Made by a program: the position numbers and the translations under genes | Shown here: positions 33,537-41,537 of the stretch, piece after piece | How the letters are laid out: each line of letters starts with the position of its first letter | Numbering within the stretch: the stretch's first letter is position 1 | NCBI GenBank assembly: GCA_944390295.1 | Contig: CALXPV010000004.1 | Span: 1 to 43,098, forward strand | Source: an uncultured Clostridia bacterium | GTDB taxonomy: Bacteria; Bacillota; Clostridia; TANB77; CAG-508 | Direction of reading: 5' to 3' | Length of the DNA stretch: 43,098 nucleotides | Notes under the pieces: generated by a model | What the model was told of the DNA's origin: nothing | Databases searched by the model: none | What the model saw: only the letters and a program-made list of their open reading frames with translations

Positions 33537-34076
33537 ATGAAAAATAATAAAAGTGTATATATAGCTATAGCACTTATAATAATAGGAATTATTTTATATG
33601 CAGTTTTTTTTAGAAATGATACTTCGCAATCAAACAATGTTCTAGTATTAAAAGCAAATAATACGAATACAACCACTAGAATTAATGATAGAAATGCAAA
33701 CTTAACGGAAGAAGAGTATAATGCTTTAAAAGAAAAAAGAACTACAAACAAAGTTAATTTAAAAATAAAAGAAAATACATTAACAAATACAGGAGCAACA
33801 ATTATAATAACAGATACAAATGAATTACCATATTCTTATGGCGAAGCATATAAAATACAAAAATTAGAAAATAACGAATGGAAAGACATCAAGACTAAAA
33901 ATGGATATGCTTTTAATGATTTAGCATATAATACAGATGAAAATGGAAAACTAGAAATGAAATTAAATTGGAATGATATGTATGGTTCTTTAAAATCTGG
34001 AGAATATAAATTGATTAAAGAAATTGGTGATTATGATAATCCAGAAATAATAAGTGTAGAATTTGAAATAAAATAA
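33537..34076 (+). CDS. Membrane-anchored bacterial Ig-like domain protein
   Basis: 179 residues: one N-terminal membrane helix (~6-22), an Asn/Thr-rich spacer, then an Ig-like beta domain (~70-179) with TGATIIITDTNELPYSYGEAYKI-type strands (residues ~87-109), NNEWKDIKTKNGYAF and SGEYKLIKEIGDY, the pattern of the Big_14-like family found in Bacillota surface proteins. Two earlier in-frame starts (33528, 33531) fall inside the ribosome site GAGGTGATG, so the ATG at 33537 is chosen. Function unknown; likely an exported accessory protein of this variable patch. Confidence 0.7.
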   Translation: MKNNKSVYIAIALIIIGIILYAVFFRNDTSQSNNVLVLKANNTNTTTRINDRNANLTEEEYNALKEKRTTNKVNLKIKENTLTNTGATIIITDTNELPYSYGEAYKIQKLENNEWKDIKTKNGYAFNDLAYNTDENGKLEMKLNWNDMYGSLKSGEYKLIKEIGDYDNPEIISVEFEIK

Positions 34077-34083
34077 TTTAGAA

Positions 34084-34121
34084 AAAAGCACAGAACATTA
34101 AGATTTGTTCAGTGCTTTTCT
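34084..34121. terminator. Bidirectional terminator between convergent genes
   Basis: AAAAGCAC-A-GAAC pairs with GTTC-A-GTGCTTTT. It serves the Ig-like gene on the plus strand and the 287-residue gene (with the 9-codon frame) on the minus strand. Confidence 0.8.
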
Positions 34122-34128
34122 CTTTGAC

Positions 34129-34158
34129 TTAAACGCATCCACCACCAATATGTAACAT
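34129..34158 (-). other. Nine-residue mini-ORF with ribosome site
   Basis: On the minus strand, GAAGGTGATTAA precedes ATG (34158) and a 9-residue frame, MLHIGGGCV, ending in TAA at 34129. It lies between the end of the 287-residue gene and the terminator. The good ribosome site and Gly-Gly-Gly-Cys end are suggestive, but such a short frame may be chance. Confidence 0.35.
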
Positions 34159-34200
34159 TTAATCACCTTCTTTATTAATATAATAGATGAAAATTTAAAG

Positions 34201-35064
34201 CTAATTACTATAAGAATCAAATTCAGAAATTTCAGGATATTCATCATCCAAAGTATCTGGATTTAATCTTAAATAAAGCATTGCATCGTGTTTAGCGTTT
34301 TCTATAGTTTCTGCATTATAAGCACTTATACCATGAAAATTAGTATTATATTTTGTATTGTTTGTTACTTTTAATTTAACATCAAATGTGTGCTCACTAT
34401 CATTAACATCTGGGAAATTTTCTGAAGTTACTAAATCAGAAATTTCAAAAGTAACAATTGCTTCGTTATTACCTAATTGATGGACATCTTTAATTTCAGT
34501 TACGCTTGTTCTCATAATATTTACATCATCAGATAATGATAAACTAACTAAAAGCTCTTTTTTTAATTCTTCACCAGTAATGTCTTTAAAAATAAGATAA
34601 GTATATTCTGAATTATTATCAGGATAATCAGAAATATAATAACCTTCTTTAATATCACTAAATGAGCAAGTTTCTCCAGTTCTTCCATCAATATAGTTAG
34701 TGTCATCATCATTATTTATATAATAATTTTGATTGTCATTATCGTAAATATATATAGTATCATTTTCTATTGATGAAATTCTACCTTCAGAAAATGATGA
34801 GGCTTTTGCATATCGAATTGTAGTATTTGATATAGCATTTGTTTCAATTGATTCTACGTTTGTATTATCATCTGGAAACTGCCTTTTATATTCTTCACTT
34901 GTTTCTGCTAATGCCCATGCAAAAAATCCAATCCAAAAAATTATTATTATAGTTAAAATTCCAATACCAATATTTTTTGTAATTTTTTTATTATACTTTT
35001 TTCCAAGTAAAAGTAACATTAGACCTATAATAGCTAATATTACTGTAATTCTTATTAATATCAT
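34201..35064 (-). CDS. Two-helix membrane protein of unknown function
   Basis: 287 residues: two N-terminal membrane helices (~4-21 and ~33-52) followed by an acidic, Asn/Asp-rich extracytoplasmic region. Residues ~85-165 look like a small beta domain (SEGRISSIENDTIYIYDND) and ~180-250 like a second (EAIVTFEISDLV... FDVKLKVTNNTKYN). No family recognised. The ribosome site AGGAAGTGA precedes the ATG at 35064. It is on the minus strand, like the tiny ORFs around it, in a patch that breaks the otherwise plus-strand order. Confidence 0.65.
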   Translation of the reverse strand: MILIRITVILAIIGLMLLLLGKKYNKKITKNIGIGILTIIIIFWIGFFAWALAETSEEYKRQFPDDNTNVESIETNAISNTTIRYAKASSFSEGRISSIENDTIYIYDNDNQNYYINNDDDTNYIDGRTGETCSFSDIKEGYYISDYPDNNSEYTYLIFKDITGEELKKELLVSLSLSDDVNIMRTSVTEIKDVHQLGNNEAIVTFEISDLVTSENFPDVNDSEHTFDVKLKVTNNTKYNTNFHGISAYNAETIENAKHDAMLYLRLNPDTLDDEYPEISEFDSYSN

Positions 35065-35113
35065 AAAATCACTTCCTATTTTTTAAACAAATTTGTACAT
35101 ATAAAAGGATATC

Positions 35114-35211
35114 TTAATTAAAGACCACTTGTTTTTTAGATTTTAAATTCTTGCATTTGTTGCATTTAGATATTTGTTTAAATAGATTATCTAATTCTTC
35201 TTTTTTTCCAT
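35114..35211 (-). pseudogene. Short frame interrupted at a seven-A run, uracil-DNA-glycosylase-like start
   Basis: GGAGGTATT precedes ATG at 35211; the frame stops after MEKKKN. If one A is added in the run at 35201-35207, it reads on as about 32 residues, EELDNLFKQISKCNKCKNLK then a stop at 35114. That resembles the N-terminus (with its Cys-x2-Cys) of family 4/5 uracil-DNA glycosylases, but the rest of such a gene is missing. Either a gene remnant, a sequencing error in the homopolymer, or slippage. Confidence 0.35.
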
Positions 35212-35251
35212 AATACCTCCATTTTAGATATTATAACACATTAAAATTATT

Positions 35252-35267
35252 AAAAGTATATACTTTT
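35252..35267. promoter_or_regulatory. 16-bp perfect palindrome upstream of ppx/gppA-like gene
   Basis: AAAAGTATATACTTTT lies between divergent transcription units, 39 bases before the plus-strand start, a suitable place for a dimeric repressor site. AT-rich palindromes arise by chance, so this is tentative. Confidence 0.35.
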
Positions 35268-35305
35268 TACTATAAAGAATATATAATAATCCAAAGGAGG
35301 AGTTT

Positions 35306-36220
35306 ATGGAAAGAGTAATAATAGATATTGGTTCAGGAAATATAAAATCATATACGGTAGATGAAAATAAAAAAGTTACACCATTATACCAAAAAAATAT
35401 AATGTTTAAAGCACACTTTTCTAAGGAAAAAGGAATAGATGAAAATGATAAAGAAGAATTGATAAAAGGAATAAAAGATATTAAAAAATTAAGTGCTGGA
35501 AAACCAATTTCAGCATATGCAACATCTGTTTTTAGAATGCTAAGTGAAAAACAGTTAAGTTCATTAAGAATAGATTTAATAAGAGAAACAGGATTAGGAA
35601 TAAATGTAATTAGTCCAGAGCAAGAAGAAATATATATGGCAAAATCTGTTGGAAATATAGAAGAATTGGATACACCGTATTTAGTATGTTGTGTTGGTGG
35701 GAGTTCAACAGAAATGATAGTAATGCAAAAAGGAAAAATATTAGAACAAATTACAGAAGAATTTGCAACAGGTGATATGTTAAGAAAGTTCCCAGGAATA
35801 GCTGAAGATAAGTGTCCTGTACCAGAAGAGGAATTAAGAGAATATATTGAACAGAATTTTAAAAAATTACCAACAATAAAATGTGAAAATGCAGTATTTA
35901 CAGGATTTCATTTAACATATAATACAGTTGCAAAAAATACTATGCATGAAAATAATTTATTTAGAAGGACAGATATTCCATATTATTTAACAACTGAAGA
36001 ATTTAAAACTAATAATAGCAATGCAATAAAAAATAGAAGTTTAGAAGAATTAAAGAAAGGATATCCGGAAAATCCAAATTTTATGAATGGTACAAGAGGT
36101 GCTAATACAATAGTAGGATATATATTAGAAAAAGTTGGAGCTAAAAGAATTTTTCCAACAGACTTAAATATGATAAATGGAATTGTTGCAGAATTAGATG
36201 AAAGGGAAGAAAGAAATTAA
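35306..36220 (+). CDS. Ppx/GppA family phosphatase
   Basis: 304 residues of the sugar-kinase/Hsp70-like fold: phosphate-1 loop IDIGSGNIK (D7), the SPEQEEIYMA segment with catalytic-type Glu around E105-E108, and the phosphate-2 loop CCVGGSSTEM (G131-E136). Family members hydrolyse polyphosphate or the pentaphosphate alarmone pppGpp. It is the short, single-lobe-pair form without the C-terminal HD-like extension of E. coli Ppx. The strong ribosome site AAAGGAGGAG precedes the ATG. It is transcribed away from the accessory patch and ends at a shared terminator. Confidence 0.88.
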   Translation: MERVIIDIGSGNIKSYTVDENKKVTPLYQKNIMFKAHFSKEKGIDENDKEELIKGIKDIKKLSAGKPISAYATSVFRMLSEKQLSSLRIDLIRETGLGINVISPEQEEIYMAKSVGNIEELDTPYLVCCVGGSSTEMIVMQKGKILEQITEEFATGDMLRKFPGIAEDKCPVPEEELREYIEQNFKKLPTIKCENAVFTGFHLTYNTVAKNTMHENNLFRRTDIPYYLTTEEFKTNNSNAIKNRSLEELKKGYPENPNFMNGTRGANTIVGYILEKVGAKRIFPTDLNMINGIVAELDEREERN

Positions 36221-36297
36221 AAAAGTGAATATTGAAATAATTGAAATAAGCACTGGCAGTTTAAGAGAAACGCATAATAATGTATATTATTAAAACT

Positions 36298-36326
36298 AAA
36301 AGACGCTTCTTTACGAGGCGTCTTTT
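36298..36326. terminator. Bidirectional terminator between convergent genes
   Basis: AAAAGACGC (36298-36306) and GCGTCTTTT (36318-36326). The stop codon of the minus-strand gene lies in its loop. Confidence 0.85.
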
Positions 36327-36562
36327 AATCCAGATGTGTATACTACAAATTCATTGAGAGCAGGGACATGCCCATAAATCCCAATGCCATTTAAGTATGG
36401 AGAAATTAAAGTAATGAATTCCTCCGTTTGTGCATCTGAAAGTATGGAGTTGCAAGTCCATATTACAGAAGATCTGATGTTTTTATCAAATCTTACAAAC
36501 TGCATACCGAATTTTTTGCCATACCGTGTTAAAACTTCTTCAACAGTTATAATTTCTGCCAT
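36311..36562 (-). CDS. Small conserved-looking protein of unknown function
   Basis: 83 residues, soluble, no signal peptide: MAEIITVEEVLTRYGKKFGM at the start, a central WTCNSILSDAQTEEFITL helix and an end LNEFVVYTSGLKDAS. No family recognised. AGGAGG 10 bases before the ATG is a strong ribosome site, and the minus strand is preferred over an overlapping plus-strand frame without one. Its base composition is richer in G and C than the surroundings, hinting at later acquisition. Confidence 0.65.
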   Translation of the reverse strand: MAEIITVEEVLTRYGKKFGMQFVRFDKNIRSSVIWTCNSILSDAQTEEFITLISPYLNGIGIYGHVPALNEFVVYTSGLKDAS

Positions 36563-36625
36563 ATGCTTTTCCTCCTAAAACTAAACAACAATAGTTTCGG
36601 TACAATTATACCACATTATGTAAAT

Positions 36626-37084
36626 TTAATCAATTTGTTTCCAATAATATTTATCATTATCATTTTTATAACAATCTAATGGAAGATAATTAGTAGATTT
36701 ATCTATCAAAAATGTTTTTATAAATAATTTATCACTTTTTACAATTTCCTTTGAGTTTACGATTTCTTCTTTTGTAAAAAATTTATATTCAAATTCTGGA
36801 TTAGAAATTATATCATTCGGATTCATTTCTAAAAGACATACATAAAGTAAACTTGTTTTTTCTTTATCATGCATTATTTCTGTAGAAAAACCAAGAAGTT
36901 CTTTAAATTTCATTTTAATTCCAATTTCTTCAAACATTTCACGTTCAACTGCTTCATTAATATGTTCGCATTCTTCTACTTTACCACCGGGGATGGCCCA
37001 TAATCCTGGAAAGTCACCACGTTCACGTTTTACCAATAATATTTTATCTTCTTTTTGGACAATTCCAATCGCTACATTAACCAT
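36626..37084 (-). CDS. Nudix hydrolase
   Basis: 152 residues with a complete Nudix box: G34-x5-E40-x7-R48-E49-x2-E52-E53-x-G55, preceded by FPGLWAIPGGKVEE. Nudix enzymes cleave nucleoside diphosphates linked to another group, with Mg bound by the box glutamates; the MutT-like start (VAIGIVQKEDKILLVKRERG) suggests a (deoxy)nucleotide or oxidised-nucleotide substrate. The ribosome site is GGAGGTAT. It is transcribed towards the 83-residue gene and away from aspS. Confidence 0.92.
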   Translation of the reverse strand: MVNVAIGIVQKEDKILLVKRERGDFPGLWAIPGGKVEECEHINEAVEREMFEEIGIKMKFKELLGFSTEIMHDKEKTSLLYVCLLEMNPNDIISNPEFEYKFFTKEEIVNSKEIVKSDKLFIKTFLIDKSTNYLPLDCYKNDNDKYYWKQID

Positions 37085-37159
37085 TTTAATACCTCCATAT
37101 TTAGTATTTTAAAGCATTATATCATATAATATTTCTACATACAAAAAGTGTTTTAAACC

Positions 37160-37188
37160 TTGTTATTAGAGCGAATTTAGAGTATAAT
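37160..37188 (+). promoter_or_regulatory. Promoter of aspS
   Basis: TTGTTA at 37160-37165, 17 bp, TATAAT at 37183-37188, 33 bases before the chosen start. No T-box leader fits in so short a leader. Confidence 0.75.
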
Positions 37189-37221
37189 AGACAAAGACTA
37201 AAATAAGAAGAGAGGATGTCT

Positions 37222-38994
37222 ATGAAAAAAATAGTAAATGAGTATAGAAATTATACATGTGGAGAATTAAGAATAGAAAATGTAAATGAAGAAGTTAGAC
37301 TTTCAGGTTGGGTACAAAAAGTAAGAAACTTAGGTGGAATGGTTTTTATAGACCTAAGAGATGAATTTGGAATTACTCAAATAATTGTAAATAATGATAA
37401 TCAAGAATTAGAAAATATGGCAAAAGAATTAAATACAGAAAGTTGTATACATATAGAAGGAAAAGTTGTGGAAAGAGCAAGTAAAAATCCTAATATGTCA
37501 ACAGGTGCTATAGAAGTAATTGCAAATAAAATAGAAGTATTAGGAAAATGTAAAAATGTATTACCATTTGAGATAAATACTGATCAAGAAGTAAGAGAAG
37601 ATTTAAGATTAGAGTATAGATTTTTAGATTTAAGAAATGAAAAATTACATAATAGTATTTTACTTCGTTCTAAAATATTAAAAGCTATAAGGGATAAGAT
37701 GGATGAATTAGATTTTACAGAAATTCAAACACCAATCTTAGCAAACTCATCACCAGAAGGTGCAAGAGATTATTTAGTACCAAGTAGATTAAATCCAGGG
37801 GAATTTTATGCACTTCCTCAAGCACCACAACAATTTAAACAATTATTAATGGTATCAGGATTTAATAAATATTATCAAATAGCACCATGCTTTAGAGATG
37901 AAGATCCTAGAGCAGATAGAGCACCAGGAGAATTTTATCAATTAGACTTTGAAATGAGTTTTGCAACACAAGAAGATGTATTTAATGTAATAGAAGAAGT
38001 AATACCAAGTATATTTAAGAAATTTACAACTTGGAAAGTTGATGAAGGACCATTTATACGTATTCCATATAAAGAAGCAATGGAAAAATACGGTATAGAT
38101 AAACCAGACTTAAGAAACCCACTTATAATCCAAGATGTTACAGAATTATTTAAAGATTCAGAGTTTAATGCCTTTAAAGATAAAACTGTTAAAGTAATTG
38201 TACTTCCAGAAGGAAGCAAACAAGGTAGAAAATTCTTTGATAAGATGGGAGAATTTGCAACATCAGCAGATGTAGGAGCAAAAGGCTTAGCTTGGACAAA
38301 AATAGAAGAAAGTGGAGAAGTAGCAGGTGGAATTGCTAAATTTATAACAGAAGATATAAAAAATGCATTATTTGAAAAATATGATGTAAAAAACGGAGAT
38401 GCAATGTTCTTTATTGCAGATGAATTTACAAAAGCACAAAAAATTGCAGGTCTAGTTAGAATAGAACTTGGAAAAAGATTAGATTTATTAGAAAAAGATG
38501 TATATCGTTTCTGTTTTATTGTAGATTTTCCAATGTATGAATTATCAGATGAAGGAACAATAGATTTTAGCCATAATCCATTTTCTATGCCACAAGGTGG
38601 ATTAGAAGCATTAAATACAAAAGATCCACTAGATGTATATGCATATCAATATGATTTAGTATGTAATGGATATGAAATGGCTTCAGGGGCAGTTAGAAAC
38701 CACAATCCAGAAATAATGGTAAAGGCTTTCGAAATTGCAGGATATACTGAAGAAGATGTAAAAAATAGATTTGGAGCTTTATATAATGCATTCCAATATG
38801 GTACTCCACCACATGCAGGTGCTGCACCAGGAATTGATAGAATGGTAATGTTAATTGCGGATTCACAAAACATTAGAGAAGTAATAGCATTCCCTAAAAA
38901 TAAAAAAGCAAGAGATTTATTGATGAGAGCACCATCTAAAGTTACAGAAGAGCAATTAAAAGATGTTCATATTAAATTGGATTTAGAAAAATAA
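37222..38994 (+). CDS. aspS: Aspartyl-tRNA synthetase
   Basis: 590 residues of bacterial-type AspRS: an OB-fold anticodon domain (~1-105; VRLSGWVQKVRNLGGMVFIDLRD in residues 24-46), class II core with motif 2 (FRDEDPRADRAPGEFYQLD, residues ~217-235), the bacterial GAD insertion (~290-410) and motif 3 TPPHAGAAPGIDRMVM. It charges tRNA-Asp; whether it also acts on tRNA-Asn is not visible. AGAGG at 37211-37215 touches the ATG at 37216, so the second ATG at 37222 is preferred. No clear terminator follows; the next gene is a foreign-looking one. Confidence 0.97.
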   Translation: MKKIVNEYRNYTCGELRIENVNEEVRLSGWVQKVRNLGGMVFIDLRDEFGITQIIVNNDNQELENMAKELNTESCIHIEGKVVERASKNPNMSTGAIEVIANKIEVLGKCKNVLPFEINTDQEVREDLRLEYRFLDLRNEKLHNSILLRSKILKAIRDKMDELDFTEIQTPILANSSPEGARDYLVPSRLNPGEFYALPQAPQQFKQLLMVSGFNKYYQIAPCFRDEDPRADRAPGEFYQLDFEMSFATQEDVFNVIEEVIPSIFKKFTTWKVDEGPFIRIPYKEAMEKYGIDKPDLRNPLIIQDVTELFKDSEFNAFKDKTVKVIVLPEGSKQGRKFFDKMGEFATSADVGAKGLAWTKIEESGEVAGGIAKFITEDIKNALFEKYDVKNGDAMFFIADEFTKAQKIAGLVRIELGKRLDLLEKDVYRFCFIVDFPMYELSDEGTIDFSHNPFSMPQGGLEALNTKDPLDVYAYQYDLVCNGYEMASGAVRNHNPEIMVKAFEIAGYTEEDVKNRFGALYNAFQYGTPPHAGAAPGIDRMVMLIADSQNIREVIAFPKNKKARDLLMRAPSKVTEEQLKDVHIKLDLEK

Positions 38995-39120
38995 GTCTAA
39001 TAAAATAAGTGCTATATAAGTGAAAATCCTTGAAAGTATTGAAATATAAGCCAAAACGTGATATAGTTATATAAGTTTGAAACTTGTAGAAACATTCATT
39101 AAGTCAGGGAGGATAAAGAA

Positions 39121-39243
39121 ATGAGAGAAAGCTTTGAAGAAATTTATGGGCGGTATGACGATTTATGTAGGAAAAATATAAGAAGTGACCAGGATTTGCT
39201 TAATTTTGAAAAAATAAATTTAATAAAAGAGAGCCTTTTGTAA
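39121..39243 (+). CDS. Small 40-residue protein before P-loop gene
   Basis: 40 residues: starts MRESFEEIYGRYDDLCRKNI and ends EKINLIKESLL, helical and charged. GGGAGG 8 bases before the ATG is a good ribosome site. It ends 5 bases before the next ATG in another frame; that gene has only a weak ribosome site of its own, so translation is probably coupled. The two may also be one protein broken by a frameshift. Not recognised. Confidence 0.55.
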   Translation: MRESFEEIYGRYDDLCRKNIRSDQDLLNFEKINLIKESLL

Positions 39244-39248
39244 AAGAC

Positions 39249-39941
39249 ATGGAGTTCTTCGGTAAAGATGTTATTATACCAGCAGGTGAAATTGATGTTG
39301 GTAAAACATATTGGTCTCAGATCTTTTTAAGGGAGCATCCGCAGTTCGAATATTTTTCGTATGGCAGAACATATGATTTGATTGATATGCAACGGACGGA
39401 AAAGCATGATAAAAACATAACAGGGCCGTTTACACATCAATCAGAACGAAAATGTACTCAGATGATGGAAGAATTTGTTCAGACAGCAAATGGACAAATA
39501 ATAATTGATGGGTATCTAATGAATCTACCATTCAGAGCTGCTTTATTTAAATACTTAAAGCAATATGATTTTAAGATTCACGTTGTATATTTCTCTATGG
39601 AATATCTGGTAAGACATTTTTATGAAAATGCCTGTAAAGCTGTTGTTAAAAGTGTTCTTTACGAACGCTATATAAAAAGCTTTAAAAAAAGATATATAAA
39701 AGAGGGGAGAATTGATGAACTCTTTGATATTGAAGACCATATAATAGAGCTCGTTAGCAAGAGAAGAAGAATGAGTTCGGAAGAAATATACACGAAATAT
39801 TTAAATGATCCAGAGGTAAAGGAAAGACTCAGTGATGAAATTAATGCACTGATTCGTAGTATTTACAAATACCATGACTATGGTCAAGAATCAAGAATTA
39901 TGTACTATGGGAGTGATATTTTTTATTGGATTCATGAATGA
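39249..39941 (+). CDS. P-loop kinase-like protein of unknown substrate
   Basis: 230 residues. Walker A is AGEIDVGKTYW (GxxxxGKT, residues ~12-20) and QIIIDGYLM could be Walker B, as in small AAA_33-type nucleotide or polynucleotide kinases. The C-terminal half is helical and basic (RYIKSFKKRYIKEGR). Substrate unknown. Codon use differs from its neighbours (CGG, CCG, CTG, GGG are commoner), and it lies in a short insert between aspS and cwlD together with the 40-residue gene, suggesting horizontal acquisition. Weak ribosome site, likely coupled to the upstream frame. Confidence 0.6.
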   Translation: MEFFGKDVIIPAGEIDVGKTYWSQIFLREHPQFEYFSYGRTYDLIDMQRTEKHDKNITGPFTHQSERKCTQMMEEFVQTANGQIIIDGYLMNLPFRAALFKYLKQYDFKIHVVYFSMEYLVRHFYENACKAVVKSVLYERYIKSFKKRYIKEGRIDELFDIEDHIIELVSKRRRMSSEEIYTKYLNDPEVKERLSDEINALIRSIYKYHDYGQESRIMYYGSDIFYWIHE

Positions 39942-39961
39942 GAGGAAAGTTAAATAATTTT

Positions 39962-39996
39962 AAAAGGGTGATAGCTTGAAGCTGTCACCTTTTCCT
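39962..39996 (+). terminator. Terminator after P-loop gene
   Basis: AAAAGG-GTGATAGC pairs with GCTGTCA-CCTTTT across TTGAA with one bulged G, then a short T-run. Confidence 0.75.
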
Positions 39997-40116
39997 GTTA
40001 TTTATATTATAGTAATTAGATTTAATTGGCAATTAAAAGCGAACTAAAAGTAAATAAAATACTAAAAAATACAAATAATAGCAAATATAGATATTAAGAT
40101 AGATTCATAAAAAATA

Positions 40117-40158
40117 AAAAATCTCATATAGTTATAGTAAAACTATATGAGATTTTTT
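40117..40158 (+). terminator. 17-bp terminator hairpin abutting the cwlD ribosome site
   Basis: Arms 40117-40133 and 40141-40157 are perfect complements with a seven-base loop. The T-run at the right end is followed at once by the ribosome site GAGGTG (40159-40164) of cwlD, so transcription from any upstream promoter must pass it. No convincing vegetative promoter is seen between the previous terminator and this hairpin. Confidence 0.8.
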
Positions 40159-40168
40159 GAGGTGTATT

Positions 40169-40882
40169 ATGATATTTTTTAATAAAAAAAGAATAGTAGC
40201 AATTAGCTTATTATTATTGGCAGTAACATTAATTTGTTTAATAAATCCGTTTGTAGAGCCAGAATCAAAAGAAACAGTAGCACTACCAGTAAGTAATAAA
40301 GTTGTAGTAGTGGATGCAGGACATGGAAATCCAGATGGGGGAGCAGAAAGTAAAGATGGAGTAAGTGAAGCTAATATAAATTTAAAAATAGCATTAAAAT
40401 TACAAAGTTTATTAGAGCAAAGTGGAACAACAGTAATACTTACAAGGTCTGATGAAAATGGAATATATGATTTAGATAAAACAACATTGAAGGAGAAAAA
40501 AATATCTGATATACGAAATAGAGTAAAAATCGGAAATTCATCACAAGCAGATATTTTTGTTTCTATACATTTAAATAAAATACCACAAGAGCAGTATTCT
40601 GGATGGCAGACTTTTTATAAAAAAGACAACGAAGATGGTAAAAGACTAGCCACAGCAATACAAAATAATATTGGAACAGCAACTAAAAAAGAAAATAACC
40701 GTGTACCAATGAAAATTGATAATGTATATATTGTAAAAAATGTAGAAATACCTCTTACAATAGTAGAATGCGGATTTTTATCAAATGCAGAAGAGGAAAA
40801 AGAACTACAAGATAATGAATATCAAGACAAAATCGCGTGGGGAATATATAATGGGATAATTGAATACTTTTATGAAAGCTAA
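40169..40882 (+). CDS. cwlD: N-acetylmuramoyl-L-alanine amidase, CwlD-like
   Basis: 237 residues: N-terminal signal/anchor helix (~8-27), then an Amidase_3 zinc domain with DAGHGNPDGGA (His ligand), VSEANINLKIA (Glu ligand), SIHLNK (His ligand) and VECGFLSN with the catalytic Glu. Length and the HGNPDGGA version of the motif match CwlD, which with PdaA makes muramic-delta-lactam in spore cortex peptidoglycan, needed for germination. GAGGTG supports the ATG at 40169 over TTG 40157. It is preceded by a strong hairpin, so expression may depend on a sporulation promoter not recognised here or on read-through. Confidence 0.88.
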   Translation: MIFFNKKRIVAISLLLLAVTLICLINPFVEPESKETVALPVSNKVVVVDAGHGNPDGGAESKDGVSEANINLKIALKLQSLLEQSGTTVILTRSDENGIYDLDKTTLKEKKISDIRNRVKIGNSSQADIFVSIHLNKIPQEQYSGWQTFYKKDNEDGKRLATAIQNNIGTATKKENNRVPMKIDNVYIVKNVEIPLTIVECGFLSNAEEEKELQDNEYQDKIAWGIYNGIIEYFYES

Positions 40883-40897
40883 AAGATAAATTAGACA

Positions 40898-40936
40898 AAG
40901 AGGACATTCTTTCTTTTGAAAGAGTGTCCTTTTTGT
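40898..40936 (+). terminator. Terminator after cwlD
   Basis: AGGACA-TTCTTTC pairs with GAAAGA-TGTCCT with one offset base, followed by TTTTTG. Confidence 0.8.
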
Positions 40937-40991
40937 TTAGTTACTCGTACAAATATAAGCAAAACTTATAGCAAAGATAAAATATATTAAT

Positions 40992-41020
40992 TTTACAAAT
41001 AATGGCAAAGGCCTTATAAT
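40992..41020 (+). promoter_or_regulatory. Promoter of the 41054 gene pair
   Basis: TTTACA at 40992-40997, 17 bp, TATAAT at 41015-41020. Its surroundings (ACAAATAATGG... AATTATGTA) resemble those of the promoter at 42796. Confidence 0.7.
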
Positions 41021-41053
41021 AAATTATGTAAACACAAGAGGAGGTGAACTATA

Positions 41054-41524
41054 ATGAATACATATAAAAAGATATTGGAAATGGAATCAGTTGTGTTATT
41101 AAAATTACAACAGGACAAAAAAGCTTTAGAAAAAATAAGAAAGAAATTATATTGGGACAAGTCTTTTATTGTAGGAAAGCTTATACAATATTTAGAAAAA
41201 GATTTAGGTGTTAAATATTATCACTATGAAATTATTGATGAAGATTATAATTTTATAGATTTGTTAGTAAAAGAAGATAGTGATATTTTTAAAAAAGAAA
41301 TAAATGGTAAAGATTTTCTAAATTACAATATCGAAAATCTTATAAATAAAAAATATACGAATAATACTGATGAAATAATTATTATAGGTATAAATTCAGA
41401 AAATAATTATTTAAACTTACAATATCTATGTGATTCATTAAGTTACAAATTTTTATCATATTCAGACAATTTAAAAGAAAAATTAAATACATTTACAGAA
41501 TATGTATTAAGTAAAAATATGTAA
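41054..41524 (+). CDS. Unknown protein upstream of 2H/Csx3-like gene
   Basis: 156 residues, soluble: an N-terminal coiled helix (VLLKLQQDKKALEKIRKKL), an alpha/beta middle (YYHYEIIDEDYNFIDLLV) and a segment DEIIIIGINSENNYLNLQYL that could be a Rossmann-type strand-turn-helix, then a helical end. No family recognised. The strong ribosome site AGGAGGTG precedes the ATG, and the next gene follows after 13 bases with its own AAGGAGG, so the two are cotranscribed and may work together. Confidence 0.65.
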   Translation: MNTYKKILEMESVVLLKLQQDKKALEKIRKKLYWDKSFIVGKLIQYLEKDLGVKYYHYEIIDEDYNFIDLLVKEDSDIFKKEINGKDFLNYNIENLINKKYTNNTDEIIIIGINSENNYLNLQYLCDSLSYKFLSYSDNLKEKLNTFTEYVLSKNM

Positions 41525-41537
41525 GGAGGAATAAAAA

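Noticed and set aside
36384..36578. Plus-strand 64-codon frame
   Set aside because: It has no ribosome site and lies opposite a minus-strand frame with a strong AGGAGG site.
37189..37221. T-box leader before aspS
   Set aside because: The promoter lies only 33 bases before the start codon, leaving no room for a T-box.
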